Of a stretch of 64,000 nucleotides of DNA, positions 54,458-63,545 are shown one piece after another. This DNA is from Irineochytrium annulatum (Eukaryota > Chytridiomycota > Chytridiomycetes > Chytridiales > Chytridiaceae). How positions within the stretch are numbered: position 1 is the stretch's first letter; every line of letters starts with the position of its first letter. The stretch covers positions 62,001 to 126,000 of the forward strand of contig JADGJL010000003.1 in assembly GCA_027600665.1 (NCBI GenBank), written 5' to 3'. The notes beneath the pieces are model-generated. The model was not told the DNA's origin. It saw only the letters and a program-made list of their open reading frames with translations, and searched no databases. The translations under genes and the position numbers were made by a program.

Positions 54458-55230
54458 CCGCCCTGCACCTCCACTTTACGACGTAACACTTGGGTGATTA
54501 CAAGACAGATCAACGTCATAAAGACGCACCAAAGCAAGGTTCCCCATAACAAGGAGCCATCTTCGAAACCAAGATAGATTCGGGTAGGTACATAGAGAAG
54601 GAATGGGTAGGGGGATATCCAGGCAAGTTGTTCAAGCCAGTTCGGCAGCCATTCCAGCGGAATGAAAAAACCAGCCAGCAGATTCATCATCGCGTGATTG
54701 CCCCAGTGAAGCCAGGAGGACTCTGTGGTCCACATCGACGTGACACCAATGATGTAGTTCATACAGATGGACAAGTATGCGGCGCCGGCAAGACCAAGTG
54801 CAGCATAACCAAGTGTTGAAACGTCTGAGGGCCAATGCAGGGAAAAGACAATGGAGAAGAGCAGGTAGATTGGAATACTTTTGTACACGAACTGGTAGGC
54901 AATCTGCCCCCATTCGCGTGCCATCAGGTGGGTGAACAGATGAACAGGCCTCATCAGATCCAGTGCAATCTGCCCTGTCCTGACGGATAGGGGAATCCCC
55001 AATCCATTCGTGAGAAAACCCGAGATCCAGAGAGAGGATTGCGTGAATGCAATGTAACTGATCATCCCTTGTGTCCCGTATTCCCCGAGCGTATGGTCGG
55101 CCCCGATGCCGATCCAGAGGCAGGCATACATGTAACCAAACATGGCGCTTGCCAAGTTATGTACCATGTGTGCCCCGCGGTATTGCAGATTCCGGGAGTA
55201 GGCTTTGGAAGCCAGAGTGAAATAAAGCAT
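54454..55230 (-). CDS. ABC-2 family permease, partner subunit
   Basis: 258 residues, about six helices; SKAYSRNLQYRGAHMVHN at the start and ALDLMRPVHLFTHLMARE in the loop match the family. ATG 55230 is chosen because GGAGGT lies 6 nt upstream; a longer in-frame start at 55314 would add residues unlike the family. First gene of the leftward operon. Confidence 0.85.
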   Translation of the reverse strand: MLYFTLASKAYSRNLQYRGAHMVHNLASAMFGYMYACLWIGIGADHTLGEYGTQGMISYIAFTQSSLWISGFLTNGLGIPLSVRTGQIALDLMRPVHLFTHLMAREWGQIAYQFVYKSIPIYLLFSIVFSLHWPSDVSTLGYAALGLAGAAYLSICMNYIIGVTSMWTTESSWLHWGNHAMMNLLAGFFIPLEWLPNWLEQLAWISPYPFLLYVPTRIYLGFEDGSLLWGTLLWCVFMTLICLVITQVLRRKVEVQGG

Positions 55231-55535
55231 GTGACACCTCCGATAAGTGGATTGAACGGCGTTTCCGTTCACTTCAGTCAAGGCGAAAAAGAGAGAAGGA
55301 CAACAGCATACCAATTTATTCCTTCACAGGCAAGACATTTTTTTAGCTAATAATGGGATTAATAGGGGCGTTCATGATTGCGCCACAAGACAACGGTCTG
55401 TCCAGTCATTTATAATTGAGGGGCAGTATCGCAAACGTTTACAATGTAAAATATTCAAATTTTAAATAAACCGCCGGGCTTGTGCCTGACGATTGAGGAT
55501 ACAGAACGAACAATCCGGCAAGAGAGAAGGATGTC
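55231..55535. promoter_or_regulatory. divergent intergenic region with a cre-like site
   Basis: No gene. CGCAAACGTTTACA (55430-55443) resembles the CcpA cre consensus except at the first base. TATAAT at 55411-55416 could be a -10 box for the DegV gene, without a clear -35. Confidence 0.4.
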
Positions 55536-56381
55536 ATGAAGAAAATTGCATGGGTCACCGATAGTACCAGTACACTGGATCCCGTTTTTGCGGAGCAAAA
55601 TCATATCTACATCGTACCGCTGCGCATCGTATTTGGAGAGGAATGTTACCGGGAAACCGATGACATTACATCTGAAATGTTCTATGAGAAACTTGCGGAG
55701 GCTTCACGTGCGAGCAGTTCGCAGCCACCTATTGGCGAGTTCATTGAACTGTATGAATCGCTCAAAGACAAGTACGATGAGATTATTACGATTCATTGCT
55801 CTACAGCGCTTAGCGGAACGCTGCATACGTCCATGCAGGCTGCAGAGATTGCAGGAGTGACGGTGACCGCAATTGATTCAAAGGCAGGTGCCTATCCTCT
55901 TCGTGAGATGGTTATGCAAGGATTGGAATGGCAGAAGCAGGGATGTTCGGCTTCCGAGATCAAAGTAAATATTGAACAAATGATTGATAACATGTCCTTT
56001 TACCTCATACCAGCGAGCCTTCAGCATCTTCATCGCAGTGGCCGGGTGTCCGGCACACAGCTGATCATCAGTCAATTGCTCAAGATCCATCTGCTGCTCC
56101 GATTTGAAGAGGGCAAAGTGGTTGTGAATGAGAAGATTCGCACGTTCAAGCGAACGAAAGATCGCATGTTGGATATGCTTAAGCTGGATATGGAGAAAGT
56201 AAAGCATGTATGCATTATGCATGCGAACAATCAGGAAGAAGCCGTCACGATCAAGAAGCAGATTGCCAATCTGCTCCCCAAATTAAAGACCGAAATCATG
56301 CCGTTCATCCCTGTGGTGAGTATCCATGCAGGTGCAGGAACCATTGGACTATGCTGGATACACAGCGAGAACGGATATTGA
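55536..56381 (+). CDS. DegV-family fatty-acid-binding protein
   Basis: 281 residues, the family's usual length. WVTDSTSTL at the start, IHCSTALSGT and SLQHLHRSGRVSG are the conserved DegV blocks. These proteins bind a fatty acid between two domains and in several Bacillota act as the binding subunit (FakB) of a fatty-acid kinase. No FakA-like kinase gene is adjacent. AGAAGGA precedes the ATG, and a strong terminator follows, so it is probably a single-gene unit. Confidence 0.92.
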   Translation: MKKIAWVTDSTSTLDPVFAEQNHIYIVPLRIVFGEECYRETDDITSEMFYEKLAEASRASSSQPPIGEFIELYESLKDKYDEIITIHCSTALSGTLHTSMQAAEIAGVTVTAIDSKAGAYPLREMVMQGLEWQKQGCSASEIKVNIEQMIDNMSFYLIPASLQHLHRSGRVSGTQLIISQLLKIHLLLRFEEGKVVVNEKIRTFKRTKDRMLDMLKLDMEKVKHVCIMHANNQEEAVTIKKQIANLLPKLKTEIMPFIPVVSIHAGAGTIGLCWIHSENGY

Positions 56382-56419
56382 GATTAAACGAACAAGCAAT
56401 CATCTATAAACGCTCATAG

Positions 56420-56473
56420 ACCTGGCAGGAAAACACACTTTATATCGAAGTGTACTTCCTGTCAGGTTTTTTC
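56420..56473 (+). terminator. intrinsic terminator after the DegV gene
   Basis: ACCTGGCAGGAA pairs with TTCCTGTCAGGT across a loop containing a second stem (ACACTT/AAGTGT), followed by TTTTTT. Confidence 0.88.
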
Positions 56474-56542
56474 GTATGTCATTGCCAATTCAACCAAACT
56501 GTGAGGTAATATAGGAAAAATGTTCATGTTGGAGGGAAACGC

Positions 56543-57259
56543 GTGTCAAGTCACCGCTTGTTGTTTGTTGAAGATGATCGTTCAATTAGTGAAATGGTCG
56601 GACCTTATCTGGAAAAAGAGGGCTACGACGTCACATATGCATATGACGGCTTAGAAGCAGAACGCCAGTTCAGCCAGTCACAACCTGGATATGATCTGGT
56701 TATTCTGGACCTGATGCTCCCTCGCAAGAGTGGGATGGATGTACTGCAAACCATTCGGGCAGTGAGTTTGGTGCCTGTGCTCATTCTGTCTGCGAAGGAT
56801 GGGGAGGTGGATAAAGCGCTCGGTCTGGGCTTCGGCGCAGATGATTACTTGAGCAAACCTTTCTCGTTAATCGAACTGACCGCCCGCATTAAAGCTGCCA
56901 TTCGTCGCGCCAATTATACCGCTCAGCCTGTGGCAGAAGTGGCTAAAGATCAGCGTATTCACATTGGAGGACTTGTAGTCGACATGGAGACGTACGAGGT
57001 GGAGCGTGAAGGTACACCCGTCAAGCTAACCTCCAAGGAGTTTGGCATTCTGAAGCTATTGGTCACCCATCCGGGCAAAGTGTTCACCAAGGCCCAGATC
57101 TACGCCTCGGTCTGGGATGATCATTACTATGGGGACGAAAATATCATTAACGTACATATGCGTCGTCTGCGTGAGAAACTGGAGGCTGATCCTTCAGATC
57201 CCCAGTATATCAAGACACTCTGGGGCATCGGATATAAGCTGGAGGCGGAGCAGACATGA
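56543..57259 (+). CDS. OmpR-family response regulator
   Basis: 238 residues from GTG with GGAGG upstream: receiver domain (phospho-acceptor Asp in LVILDLMLP, Lys in YLSKPF) and a winged-helix DNA-binding domain (LTSKEFGILKLLVTHPGKVF...NVHMRRLREKL). It overlaps the kinase gene by ATGA and precedes a BcrAB-type ABC pair, which it probably controls. Confidence 0.93.
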   Translation: MSSHRLLFVEDDRSISEMVGPYLEKEGYDVTYAYDGLEAERQFSQSQPGYDLVILDLMLPRKSGMDVLQTIRAVSLVPVLILSAKDGEVDKALGLGFGADDYLSKPFSLIELTARIKAAIRRANYTAQPVAEVAKDQRIHIGGLVVDMETYEVEREGTPVKLTSKEFGILKLLVTHPGKVFTKAQIYASVWDDHYYGDENIINVHMRRLREKLEADPSDPQYIKTLWGIGYKLEAEQT

Positions 57260-58188
57260 CACTGATTTTTGCTATTACAACAGGTATTCTAGCCATTCTG
57301 GTCATTGGATTGTGGATGAGATTGCGGAAACGCAGCCAACACCTGTCCTATATTCATCAGAAAATATCCGCAATTCTGGATCAAGGCACCTTTGAGCGTT
57401 TGCTTGTATTCAACAGTGATGAGCAGGTTAGCCAGCTTCTGAAAGACATGAACCAGCTGTTGGACCATGCGCATCGCGCTAAGGCCGGTTATACGAATCA
57501 GGAGAAGGAAATGCGCAATATGCTTTCCAACATTTCACATGACCTGAAAACGCCGCTCACAGTTGTGCTGGGTTACAGTGAGACCTTGCTGCACAGTTCA
57601 TCACTGACCGATCAGGAACGGAAGATTATGACGGAGAAAATCCAGGATAAGGCGCAGGAAGTTTTGCGTTTGATCCATTCCTTTTTTGACTTGGCGAAGC
57701 TGGAATCCGGAGACACGGAGCTGGTGCTTAGTCGGGTGAATATAAGCGAATTAAGCCGCGTGAAGATGCTCTCCTTTTATGAAATGTTGACGAAGCTCGG
57801 GTTGCACGTTCAGTTGGAGATACCTGAGGGGGATATCTTCGTGCAAGCGAATGAAGAAGCTCTGGACCGAGTGTTGGATAATCTGATTACCAATGGGATG
57901 AAATATGGAGCAGAGGGTAAGGTGTTGGGTCTATCAATTGAACGATCGACAGATGGACATGTTACGCTGCAGATCTGGGATCAAGGCAAGGGGATTCCGG
58001 AAAGTGAGCATAATCGTGTGTTCGAACGCATGTATACGCTGGAGGATTCCCGTAATCGACTCTATCAGGGCAGCGGTCTTGGTCTAACGATCACGAAGCG
58101 GTTAGTTGAGCGGATGGGTGGAAGCATTCATTTACATAGTGTGCCACATCAACGGACGGTATTTTCAGTGACCTTCAAGGCTTGGTAG
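57256..58188 (+). CDS. sensor kinase with minimal membrane anchor
   Basis: 310 residues: one hydrophobic N-terminal helix (about 2-22), a short linker, HisKA with ISHDLKTPLTVV (phospho-acceptor His), and HATPase with DNLITNGMKYG, DQGKGIPE and GSGLGLTI. There is no extracellular sensor domain, so it may sense through the membrane or through the ABC transporter, as intramembrane kinases linked to antibiotic resistance do. It is co-translated with the regulator at 56543. Confidence 0.92.
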   Translation: MTLIFAITTGILAILVIGLWMRLRKRSQHLSYIHQKISAILDQGTFERLLVFNSDEQVSQLLKDMNQLLDHAHRAKAGYTNQEKEMRNMLSNISHDLKTPLTVVLGYSETLLHSSSLTDQERKIMTEKIQDKAQEVLRLIHSFFDLAKLESGDTELVLSRVNISELSRVKMLSFYEMLTKLGLHVQLEIPEGDIFVQANEEALDRVLDNLITNGMKYGAEGKVLGLSIERSTDGHVTLQIWDQGKGIPESEHNRVFERMYTLEDSRNRLYQGSGLGLTITKRLVERMGGSIHLHSVPHQRTVFSVTFKAW

Positions 58189-58314
58189 AGCTGTTTTTGG
58201 TGTTATCGGGCAAGCTTAAGGTTTTTGTAAGATTTGATTAATAAAAAAGCAGACTTTTCTCTTTACAATACAGATATAGGAACCCGGACAGGGGACGTAA
58301 AGGAGAACAAGACG

Positions 58315-59238
58315 ATGAATTATATCGCACGAACGATAGATGTGACCAAAGTATATGAAGGGGCAGAGGTTGTATCCAACGTCAATATGAGTATTAAGCA
58401 AGGTGAGATCTATGGGTTTCTTGGTCCGAACGGTGCAGGTAAAACAACCATCATGAAGATGCTAACCAATCTCGTCAAACCCACCTCAGGGGAGATTGAA
58501 TTGTTTGGGGAGAAGCTTACGCCGACCTCCTATGAAGTGCTGAAGCGAATGGGGAGCATTATTGAATATCCTTTTTTCTATGATAGACTGTCTGCTCGCG
58601 AGAATCTGGAGCTTCACTGTGAATACATGGGATTCTACAACAAAAAGATCATCGACAACACGATGGAGATGGTAGGGTTGAAGGATACGGGCAAGAAATC
58701 GGTCAAGGACTTCTCCCTGGGCATGAAGCAGAGGCTCGGACTGGCTCGTGCACTCATAACCACACCTGAACTGCTCATTCTGGATGAACCGATCAACGGA
58801 TTGGACCCTGTAGGGATCCGGGAAATGCGAGATTTGTTCAAGCGCCTTAGCAACGAGTATCGCATCACCCTGTTGGTCTCAAGTCACATTCTTGGCGAGA
58901 TAGAGCAGATTGCCGACACGGTTGGTGTCATTCGCGGTGGTCGCTTGGTCGAAGAAGTATCGATGGAGAGCATTCGGGGAAGTCAAAATGAGTACATTGA
59001 GCTACAGGCGGTAGATATCCGCAAAGCGACCTATGTCATTGAACATCAACTTGGTTTGAGTAATTATAAATTGGTCGATGACCACACGGTACGCATTTAT
59101 GATCCGGGAATCATTCCTTCGGAACTAAACACCAAGCTGGTCCAGTATGACATTGAGATCGAATCCTTATCCAAACGGGCTCATTCCCTTGAGGAACACT
59201 TCATGAAGCTTGTGAAAGGGGATGATGACGTTGCTTAA
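58315..59238 (+). CDS. BcrA-type ABC transporter ATPase
   Basis: 307 residues. Walker A GPNGAGKTT, signature FSLGMKQRLGLA, Walker B LLILDEPINGLD. The C-terminal ~90 residues follow the BcrA/lantibiotic-immunity layout. ATG 58315 with AAGGAG is preferred over in-frame 58234. With the permease at 59222 it likely removes a membrane-acting antibiotic, controlled by the two-component system just upstream. About 125 bp before it contain its own possible promoter. Confidence 0.9.
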   Translation: MNYIARTIDVTKVYEGAEVVSNVNMSIKQGEIYGFLGPNGAGKTTIMKMLTNLVKPTSGEIELFGEKLTPTSYEVLKRMGSIIEYPFFYDRLSARENLELHCEYMGFYNKKIIDNTMEMVGLKDTGKKSVKDFSLGMKQRLGLARALITTPELLILDEPINGLDPVGIREMRDLFKRLSNEYRITLLVSSHILGEIEQIADTVGVIRGGRLVEEVSMESIRGSQNEYIELQAVDIRKATYVIEHQLGLSNYKLVDDHTVRIYDPGIIPSELNTKLVQYDIEIESLSKRAHSLEEHFMKLVKGDDDVA

Positions 59239-59929
59239 ACTGATCAGGCTTGAGATGCGGAAGCACCGCTTTTCGCGGAATTTTGCAGCTGCAGGTATTG
59301 CCAATGTGGGCATTCTTCTTTTTCTGATTATGATAGGATTTGTGGATATTGGAGCAGACGATTATGCCTATGCCGATTATCAGATGGCCTTTATGATTAT
59401 TGATACGTTTGTGAGGGCAACCTTTATCGTGTTCGCAGGAGCTTTATTATCCAAGCTGGTGATCAGTGAGTATCGAAATAAAACGATGAACGTGATGTTC
59501 ACCTATCCAATCCAGCGTCATAAAATCATTGCAGCCAAATTGATTATCGTGTTTCTTTTCACCTTTGTGATGATTATGGTTACCGACCTGTTGATGGGCT
59601 CACTGCTGTTGATTGCTAATCAATTCTACGCTTTCATTCCTGGCTCGTTGACATATCAGGATATGTTGGGATTTCTGTTGAAGTATGGTATTAGTTCCTT
59701 ATCGGCAGCCAGCATGGCACTCATTCCCTTATTCTTTGGTATGCGTAAGCATTCAGTTACAACTACTATGACCTCTTCCCTTCTGCTGGTGTTGGTTGTC
59801 TGCTCCGGATTTAACGGGTCGGAGTATTCCATTCATTCACTGATTATTATCCCTCTGACCCTTGGAGCTGTAGGGATATGGATTGCTTCGTTGTCCATGT
59901 TTCGTCTGGAGACCAAAGATGTGAACTGA
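59222..59929 (+). CDS. BcrB-type ABC permease
   Basis: 235 residues, six hydrophobic helices; ISEYRNKTMNVMFTYPIQRHKIIAAKL is the typical cytoplasmic loop. It overlaps the ATPase by 17 nt, so the two are made together. Probable antibiotic or lantibiotic resistance transporter; the compound is unknown. Confidence 0.87.
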   Translation: MMTLLKLIRLEMRKHRFSRNFAAAGIANVGILLFLIMIGFVDIGADDYAYADYQMAFMIIDTFVRATFIVFAGALLSKLVISEYRNKTMNVMFTYPIQRHKIIAAKLIIVFLFTFVMIMVTDLLMGSLLLIANQFYAFIPGSLTYQDMLGFLLKYGISSLSAASMALIPLFFGMRKHSVTTTMTSSLLLVLVVCSGFNGSEYSIHSLIIIPLTLGAVGIWIASLSMFRLETKDVN

Positions 59930-60034
59930 ATCATCCTGAAAACCATGCTCCGTATGGCTTTAGATGCCATTGACATCCGCTCGTACAAGGGATAGGATAA
60001 TGTCAACTGAGACACGAAGGAGAATGCAACGATC

Positions 60035-60847
60035 ATGACGATTCCAAAAACATTAACAATAGCTGGTTCGGACACGAGCGGCGGTGCAGGGATTCAAGCT
60101 GATTTGAAAACTTTCCAGGAGCTGGGTGTGTATGGTATGACCGTACTGACTACAGTTGTGGCGATGGAGCCCGATACATGGGATCACCAGGTCTTTCCTG
60201 TGGAATTAAATGTGGTTGAAGCCCAGCTTCGCACGGTTCTGGACGGCATCGGTTTTGATGCCATGAAGACAGGCATGCTCGGTTCTGTAGATATTATTGA
60301 ATTGGTGGCAAAACATATTCGCCGCAGTGGCCTGCCACAGATCGTTATTGATCCCGTGATGGTCTGCAAAGGTACAGATGAAGTGCTGCAACCTGAAAAT
60401 ACGGAAGCGATGATCGAATTCCTGTTGCCAGGTGCGGATCTGGTTACACCTAATCTGTTCGAAGCATCTCAACTGGCGAAAAGTGGACCGATTCGTTCCA
60501 AGGAACAGATGGAAGCAGCAGCAGCAACCATTCATGCCCATGGCTCGAAACATGTTCTGATCAAGGACAGAGGTGTAATTAGCCCGGGTAAAGCAATGGA
60601 TCTACTCTATGATGGAACCAACTACGAATGGTTTGAAGCCGATGTTGTCGGCTCTGGATATACGCATGGTGCGGGCTGCACTACGTCTGCGGCGATTACC
60701 GCAGGCTTGGCTCGTGGTCTTTCAGTGAAAGAGGCTGTTCGTGAAGGTAAAGCCTTCGTGACTAAAGCGATTGCCGGCGGATTCCCGTTGAATCGTTTTG
60801 TTGGTCCTACACTGCATGTGGCACACCGTCTGGAGCAACAACGCTAA
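60035..60847 (+). CDS. pdxK: pyridoxine/HMP kinase (PdxK/ThiD2-type)
   Basis: 270 residues of the ribokinase fold. AGSDTSGGAGIQADLKTF binds the substrate, DPVMVCKGTDEVLQPE is a PdxK-type segment I recall from B. subtilis, and YTHGAGCTTSAA is the anion-hole loop, with a Cys rather than the usual ThiD context. The enzyme phosphorylates pyridoxine or pyridoxal in B6 salvage and can also act on hydroxymethylpyrimidine. ThiD proper is the alternative. Followed by a strong terminator. Confidence 0.88.
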   Translation: MTIPKTLTIAGSDTSGGAGIQADLKTFQELGVYGMTVLTTVVAMEPDTWDHQVFPVELNVVEAQLRTVLDGIGFDAMKTGMLGSVDIIELVAKHIRRSGLPQIVIDPVMVCKGTDEVLQPENTEAMIEFLLPGADLVTPNLFEASQLAKSGPIRSKEQMEAAAATIHAHGSKHVLIKDRGVISPGKAMDLLYDGTNYEWFEADVVGSGYTHGAGCTTSAAITAGLARGLSVKEAVREGKAFVTKAIAGGFPLNRFVGPTLHVAHRLEQQR

Positions 60848-60910
60848 GTGTTACCTGTGAGCGCGCAGTAGCGCTTCAATTCTGGATAACACACGTCGAT
60901 TTCATCCAAG

Positions 60911-60956
60911 TAGCTGTCAATGAGCAAGAGCTTGCTCGTTGACGGCTTCTTTTTTG
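60911..60956 (+). terminator. intrinsic terminator after pdxK
   Basis: GCTGTCAATGAGCAAG-AGC-TTGCTCGTTGACGGC, a long imperfect stem, followed by TTCTTTTTT. Confidence 0.9.
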
Positions 60957-61098
60957 TGCGAATTTTGATAAAAATTAGTAACTTTTGGCTTATATTAATC
61001 GTATATATCATGGAGTTCATTCCAAAACATGTCTGGACACATGAACGACACATGGAATAGGTATGTTATCATCAGAAATCTAAAAAGGAGAGTCGGCC

Positions 61099-61779
61099 AT
61101 GATCAGAACAGTGCTTCTGGTGGAAGATGAAAGCCGCATTCGTGAGATTGTGGCCGATTATTTCATAAAAGAACAATGGAACGTTATAGAAGCAGAACAT
61201 GGAGTACAGGCATTGGAACTGTTGGCTCTGCATGAGGTGGATCTGGTCATTTTGGATGTTTTGATGCCGGAAATGGATGGATGGACGTTATGTGAGCATA
61301 TTCGATCCCAATCCACCGTACCTATTATCATGCTGACTGCACGGTCCGAGGATGACGATAAAATTCATGGATTTCAGCTGGGCGTAGACGATTACGTCAC
61401 CAAGCCGTTTAGCCCACGTGTGCTGGTTGCACGTGCAGAGACATTAATGAAGCGTGTTGAAGGCGCAGTTGGACGAGAGCAAGGTGTCATTCGCTTCGGA
61501 CAGGTAACGCTTGATCCATGGGCTCGGCGGCTGGAGAAGGACGGAATTGAAGTCGAGCTTGCGCCAAAAGAATATGAGCTGTTGCTTTATTTGGTGCGAA
61601 ATGCAGGAATTGTGTTGTCCCGAGATGCCATTTTGAATCGGATCTGGGGATTTGATTTTGAAGGAGACTCACGTGTTGTGGATACTCATATCAAGAAGCT
61701 GCGCGGCAAATTAGGTGATGAAGCCAAGTGTATCCGGACGGTGATTGGTACCGGATATCGTTTCGAGGCAGAAGCATGA
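61099..61779 (+). CDS. OmpR-family response regulator
   Basis: 226 residues: receiver with Asp in LVILDVLMPEMDG and Lys in YVTKPF, winged helix with LAPKEYELLLYLVRN and VVDTHIKKLRGKLG. AAAAGGAGAG lies before the ATG. It overlaps the kinase gene by ATGA. The region before it (60957-61098) must hold the promoter; I cannot place it firmly. Confidence 0.93.
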   Translation: MIRTVLLVEDESRIREIVADYFIKEQWNVIEAEHGVQALELLALHEVDLVILDVLMPEMDGWTLCEHIRSQSTVPIIMLTARSEDDDKIHGFQLGVDDYVTKPFSPRVLVARAETLMKRVEGAVGREQGVIRFGQVTLDPWARRLEKDGIEVELAPKEYELLLYLVRNAGIVLSRDAILNRIWGFDFEGDSRVVDTHIKKLRGKLGDEAKCIRTVIGTGYRFEAEA

Positions 61780-63524
61780 GAAGAAATGGCGTAACGATGA
61801 AGCTTTTCCTGGTCATGGCAGGATGTCTGGTTCTTCTATATGGAACAACGGTATTTGCCCAGTTGGTCTGGTTCCCGGACTTCTATCAGCATCAGAAGGT
61901 CAGCAGTATGAAGAAAAAGCTGTCCAAGTTCGAACAGCAATACTCCAATGGCCATTGGAGTGATCTGCAGCTAGCCAAGGAAACCGGTAAGTTCATGCGT
62001 CAGAATCAGTCACATCTGGTAATTCTGACCAATACCGGAAGACTGGTTAATGACCCGTTCCATATTACGTTGTTACAGCAGGATGGGAGTCACGTGAAGG
62101 TGTCCTTGTCCTTGTTTATCAATAGTGAGAATGCTGGCTGGATTACATCTCATCTGAAATATGGGCAGGAACTCACGGTGAAAGGCCCAGCCAGCGGGTC
62201 CATGGTCTATCCATACAAAATCCAGGATGCTACTTCTGCTGCATGGGGAACAGAAAGCTTTCAGGAATCCATTGAACCGGTAAAGGAATGGTCAGGCGTA
62301 CTGACCGAGGTAGTTCTTCCCAATCTGGCAACGTGGAGCCAGAGGCAGGGATTGCTGGTGCAGGCACTGGATAGTCGGTTCCCTTTGTCCACAGAAGACC
62401 AACTTGCGTTGGCCAACGGCAAAATGCTCAACGAAGAATGGATGGATAGCTGGAGTGGTGTTCGCAATGTGATCACTATTGCTCCAGTGCATCGTTCCGG
62501 ACCTGAGCAGCAACTGATTTTCTCACTCACCTCTCTACAGGAGATGAGGGAAGCAAATGAGGCAACACGTTTGTTCTATGCATATTTTGGCATTGGGGCA
62601 TTTATATTGATTCTGTTGCTAGCGTTGCTTCTGTCCCGAATTGTAACGAAGCCGCTCTTGGCCTTGAACCATGTTGCCAAGAAAATGTCTACGCTGGATT
62701 TCACGGTGAAATCACCCATCCGGCGTAATGATGAAATCGGCAGTCTGTCTAACAGCCTTAATGCTTTATCGGGGACATTGGGTCAGACACTCGAAGAGCT
62801 GAGGCAGGCCAACACACAGATGCGTACGGATATGGAAATGAAGCAGCAGATTGAACAGCGACAGCGCAAGTTTTTTGCCGATGCATCTCATGAACTCAAG
62901 ACACCAATCAGTATCATTAAGGGATATTCCGAAGGGCTGAAGGACGGCGTGAGTGAGAGCAAGCGGGAGCGCTACATTGAGATCATTGCCGATGAGGCGA
63001 TCAAGATGGAAACGATGGTTGAAGAGATGCTGGATCTGGTGCGACTGGAATCCTCAGCGGTTCAATTGAATACGGATGCTGTTGCACTAGCTGACATGAT
63101 TGAAGATATCGCCGGCCGTCTGGGTCCGCAACTGAAGGACAAAGGATTGGATGTGGTGCTTGTATCCACAACAGAACAGACGGTTGAAGGTGACCGCAGC
63201 AAGCTGGAGCAAGTTATTTTCAATATCATGATGAATGCTATACGTCATGCAATACCACATACCGATATAACTATTGAGATCAGCAGGCGTGAAGGTTTTG
63301 TCCATATTTCCATTGAGAACAAGGGCGAGCACATTGCTGAAGCTGAGCGGCAGTATATATGGGAGAGGTTCTATCGGGTCGAGCGCTCACGTAATCGCAA
63401 AATGGGGGGAACCGGGCTCGGTCTGGCCATTGCGAAGCAGATTCTCGATCTGCATGGGTGCAATTATGGAGTGGAGAATACACCGGATGGAGTCCGTTTT
63501 TATATTATTTTTCCTAAAGCCTAG
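61776..63524 (+). CDS. sensor histidine kinase with HAMP domain
   Basis: 582 residues: first membrane helix (about 9-30), extracytoplasmic sensor (about 31-265), second helix (about 266-290), HAMP (about 291-345; KPLLALNHVAKKMSTLDF), coiled linker, HisKA with DASHELKTPISII (phospho-acceptor His) and HATPase with NIMMNAIRHA and GTGLGLAI. ATG 61776 overlaps the regulator stop; a second ATG 21 nt later is possible. Signal unknown. Confidence 0.92.
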   Translation: MRRNGVTMKLFLVMAGCLVLLYGTTVFAQLVWFPDFYQHQKVSSMKKKLSKFEQQYSNGHWSDLQLAKETGKFMRQNQSHLVILTNTGRLVNDPFHITLLQQDGSHVKVSLSLFINSENAGWITSHLKYGQELTVKGPASGSMVYPYKIQDATSAAWGTESFQESIEPVKEWSGVLTEVVLPNLATWSQRQGLLVQALDSRFPLSTEDQLALANGKMLNEEWMDSWSGVRNVITIAPVHRSGPEQQLIFSLTSLQEMREANEATRLFYAYFGIGAFILILLLALLLSRIVTKPLLALNHVAKKMSTLDFTVKSPIRRNDEIGSLSNSLNALSGTLGQTLEELRQANTQMRTDMEMKQQIEQRQRKFFADASHELKTPISIIKGYSEGLKDGVSESKRERYIEIIADEAIKMETMVEEMLDLVRLESSAVQLNTDAVALADMIEDIAGRLGPQLKDKGLDVVLVSTTEQTVEGDRSKLEQVIFNIMMNAIRHAIPHTDITIEISRREGFVHISIENKGEHIAEAERQYIWERFYRVERSRNRKMGGTGLGLAIAKQILDLHGCNYGVENTPDGVRFYIIFPKA

Positions 63525-63545
63525 TACGAAAGGGAGTCAACTCTT

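Noticed and set aside
60844..61053. Small minus-strand frame after pdxK
   Set aside because: It covers the pdxK terminator, has no binding site and no family similarity.
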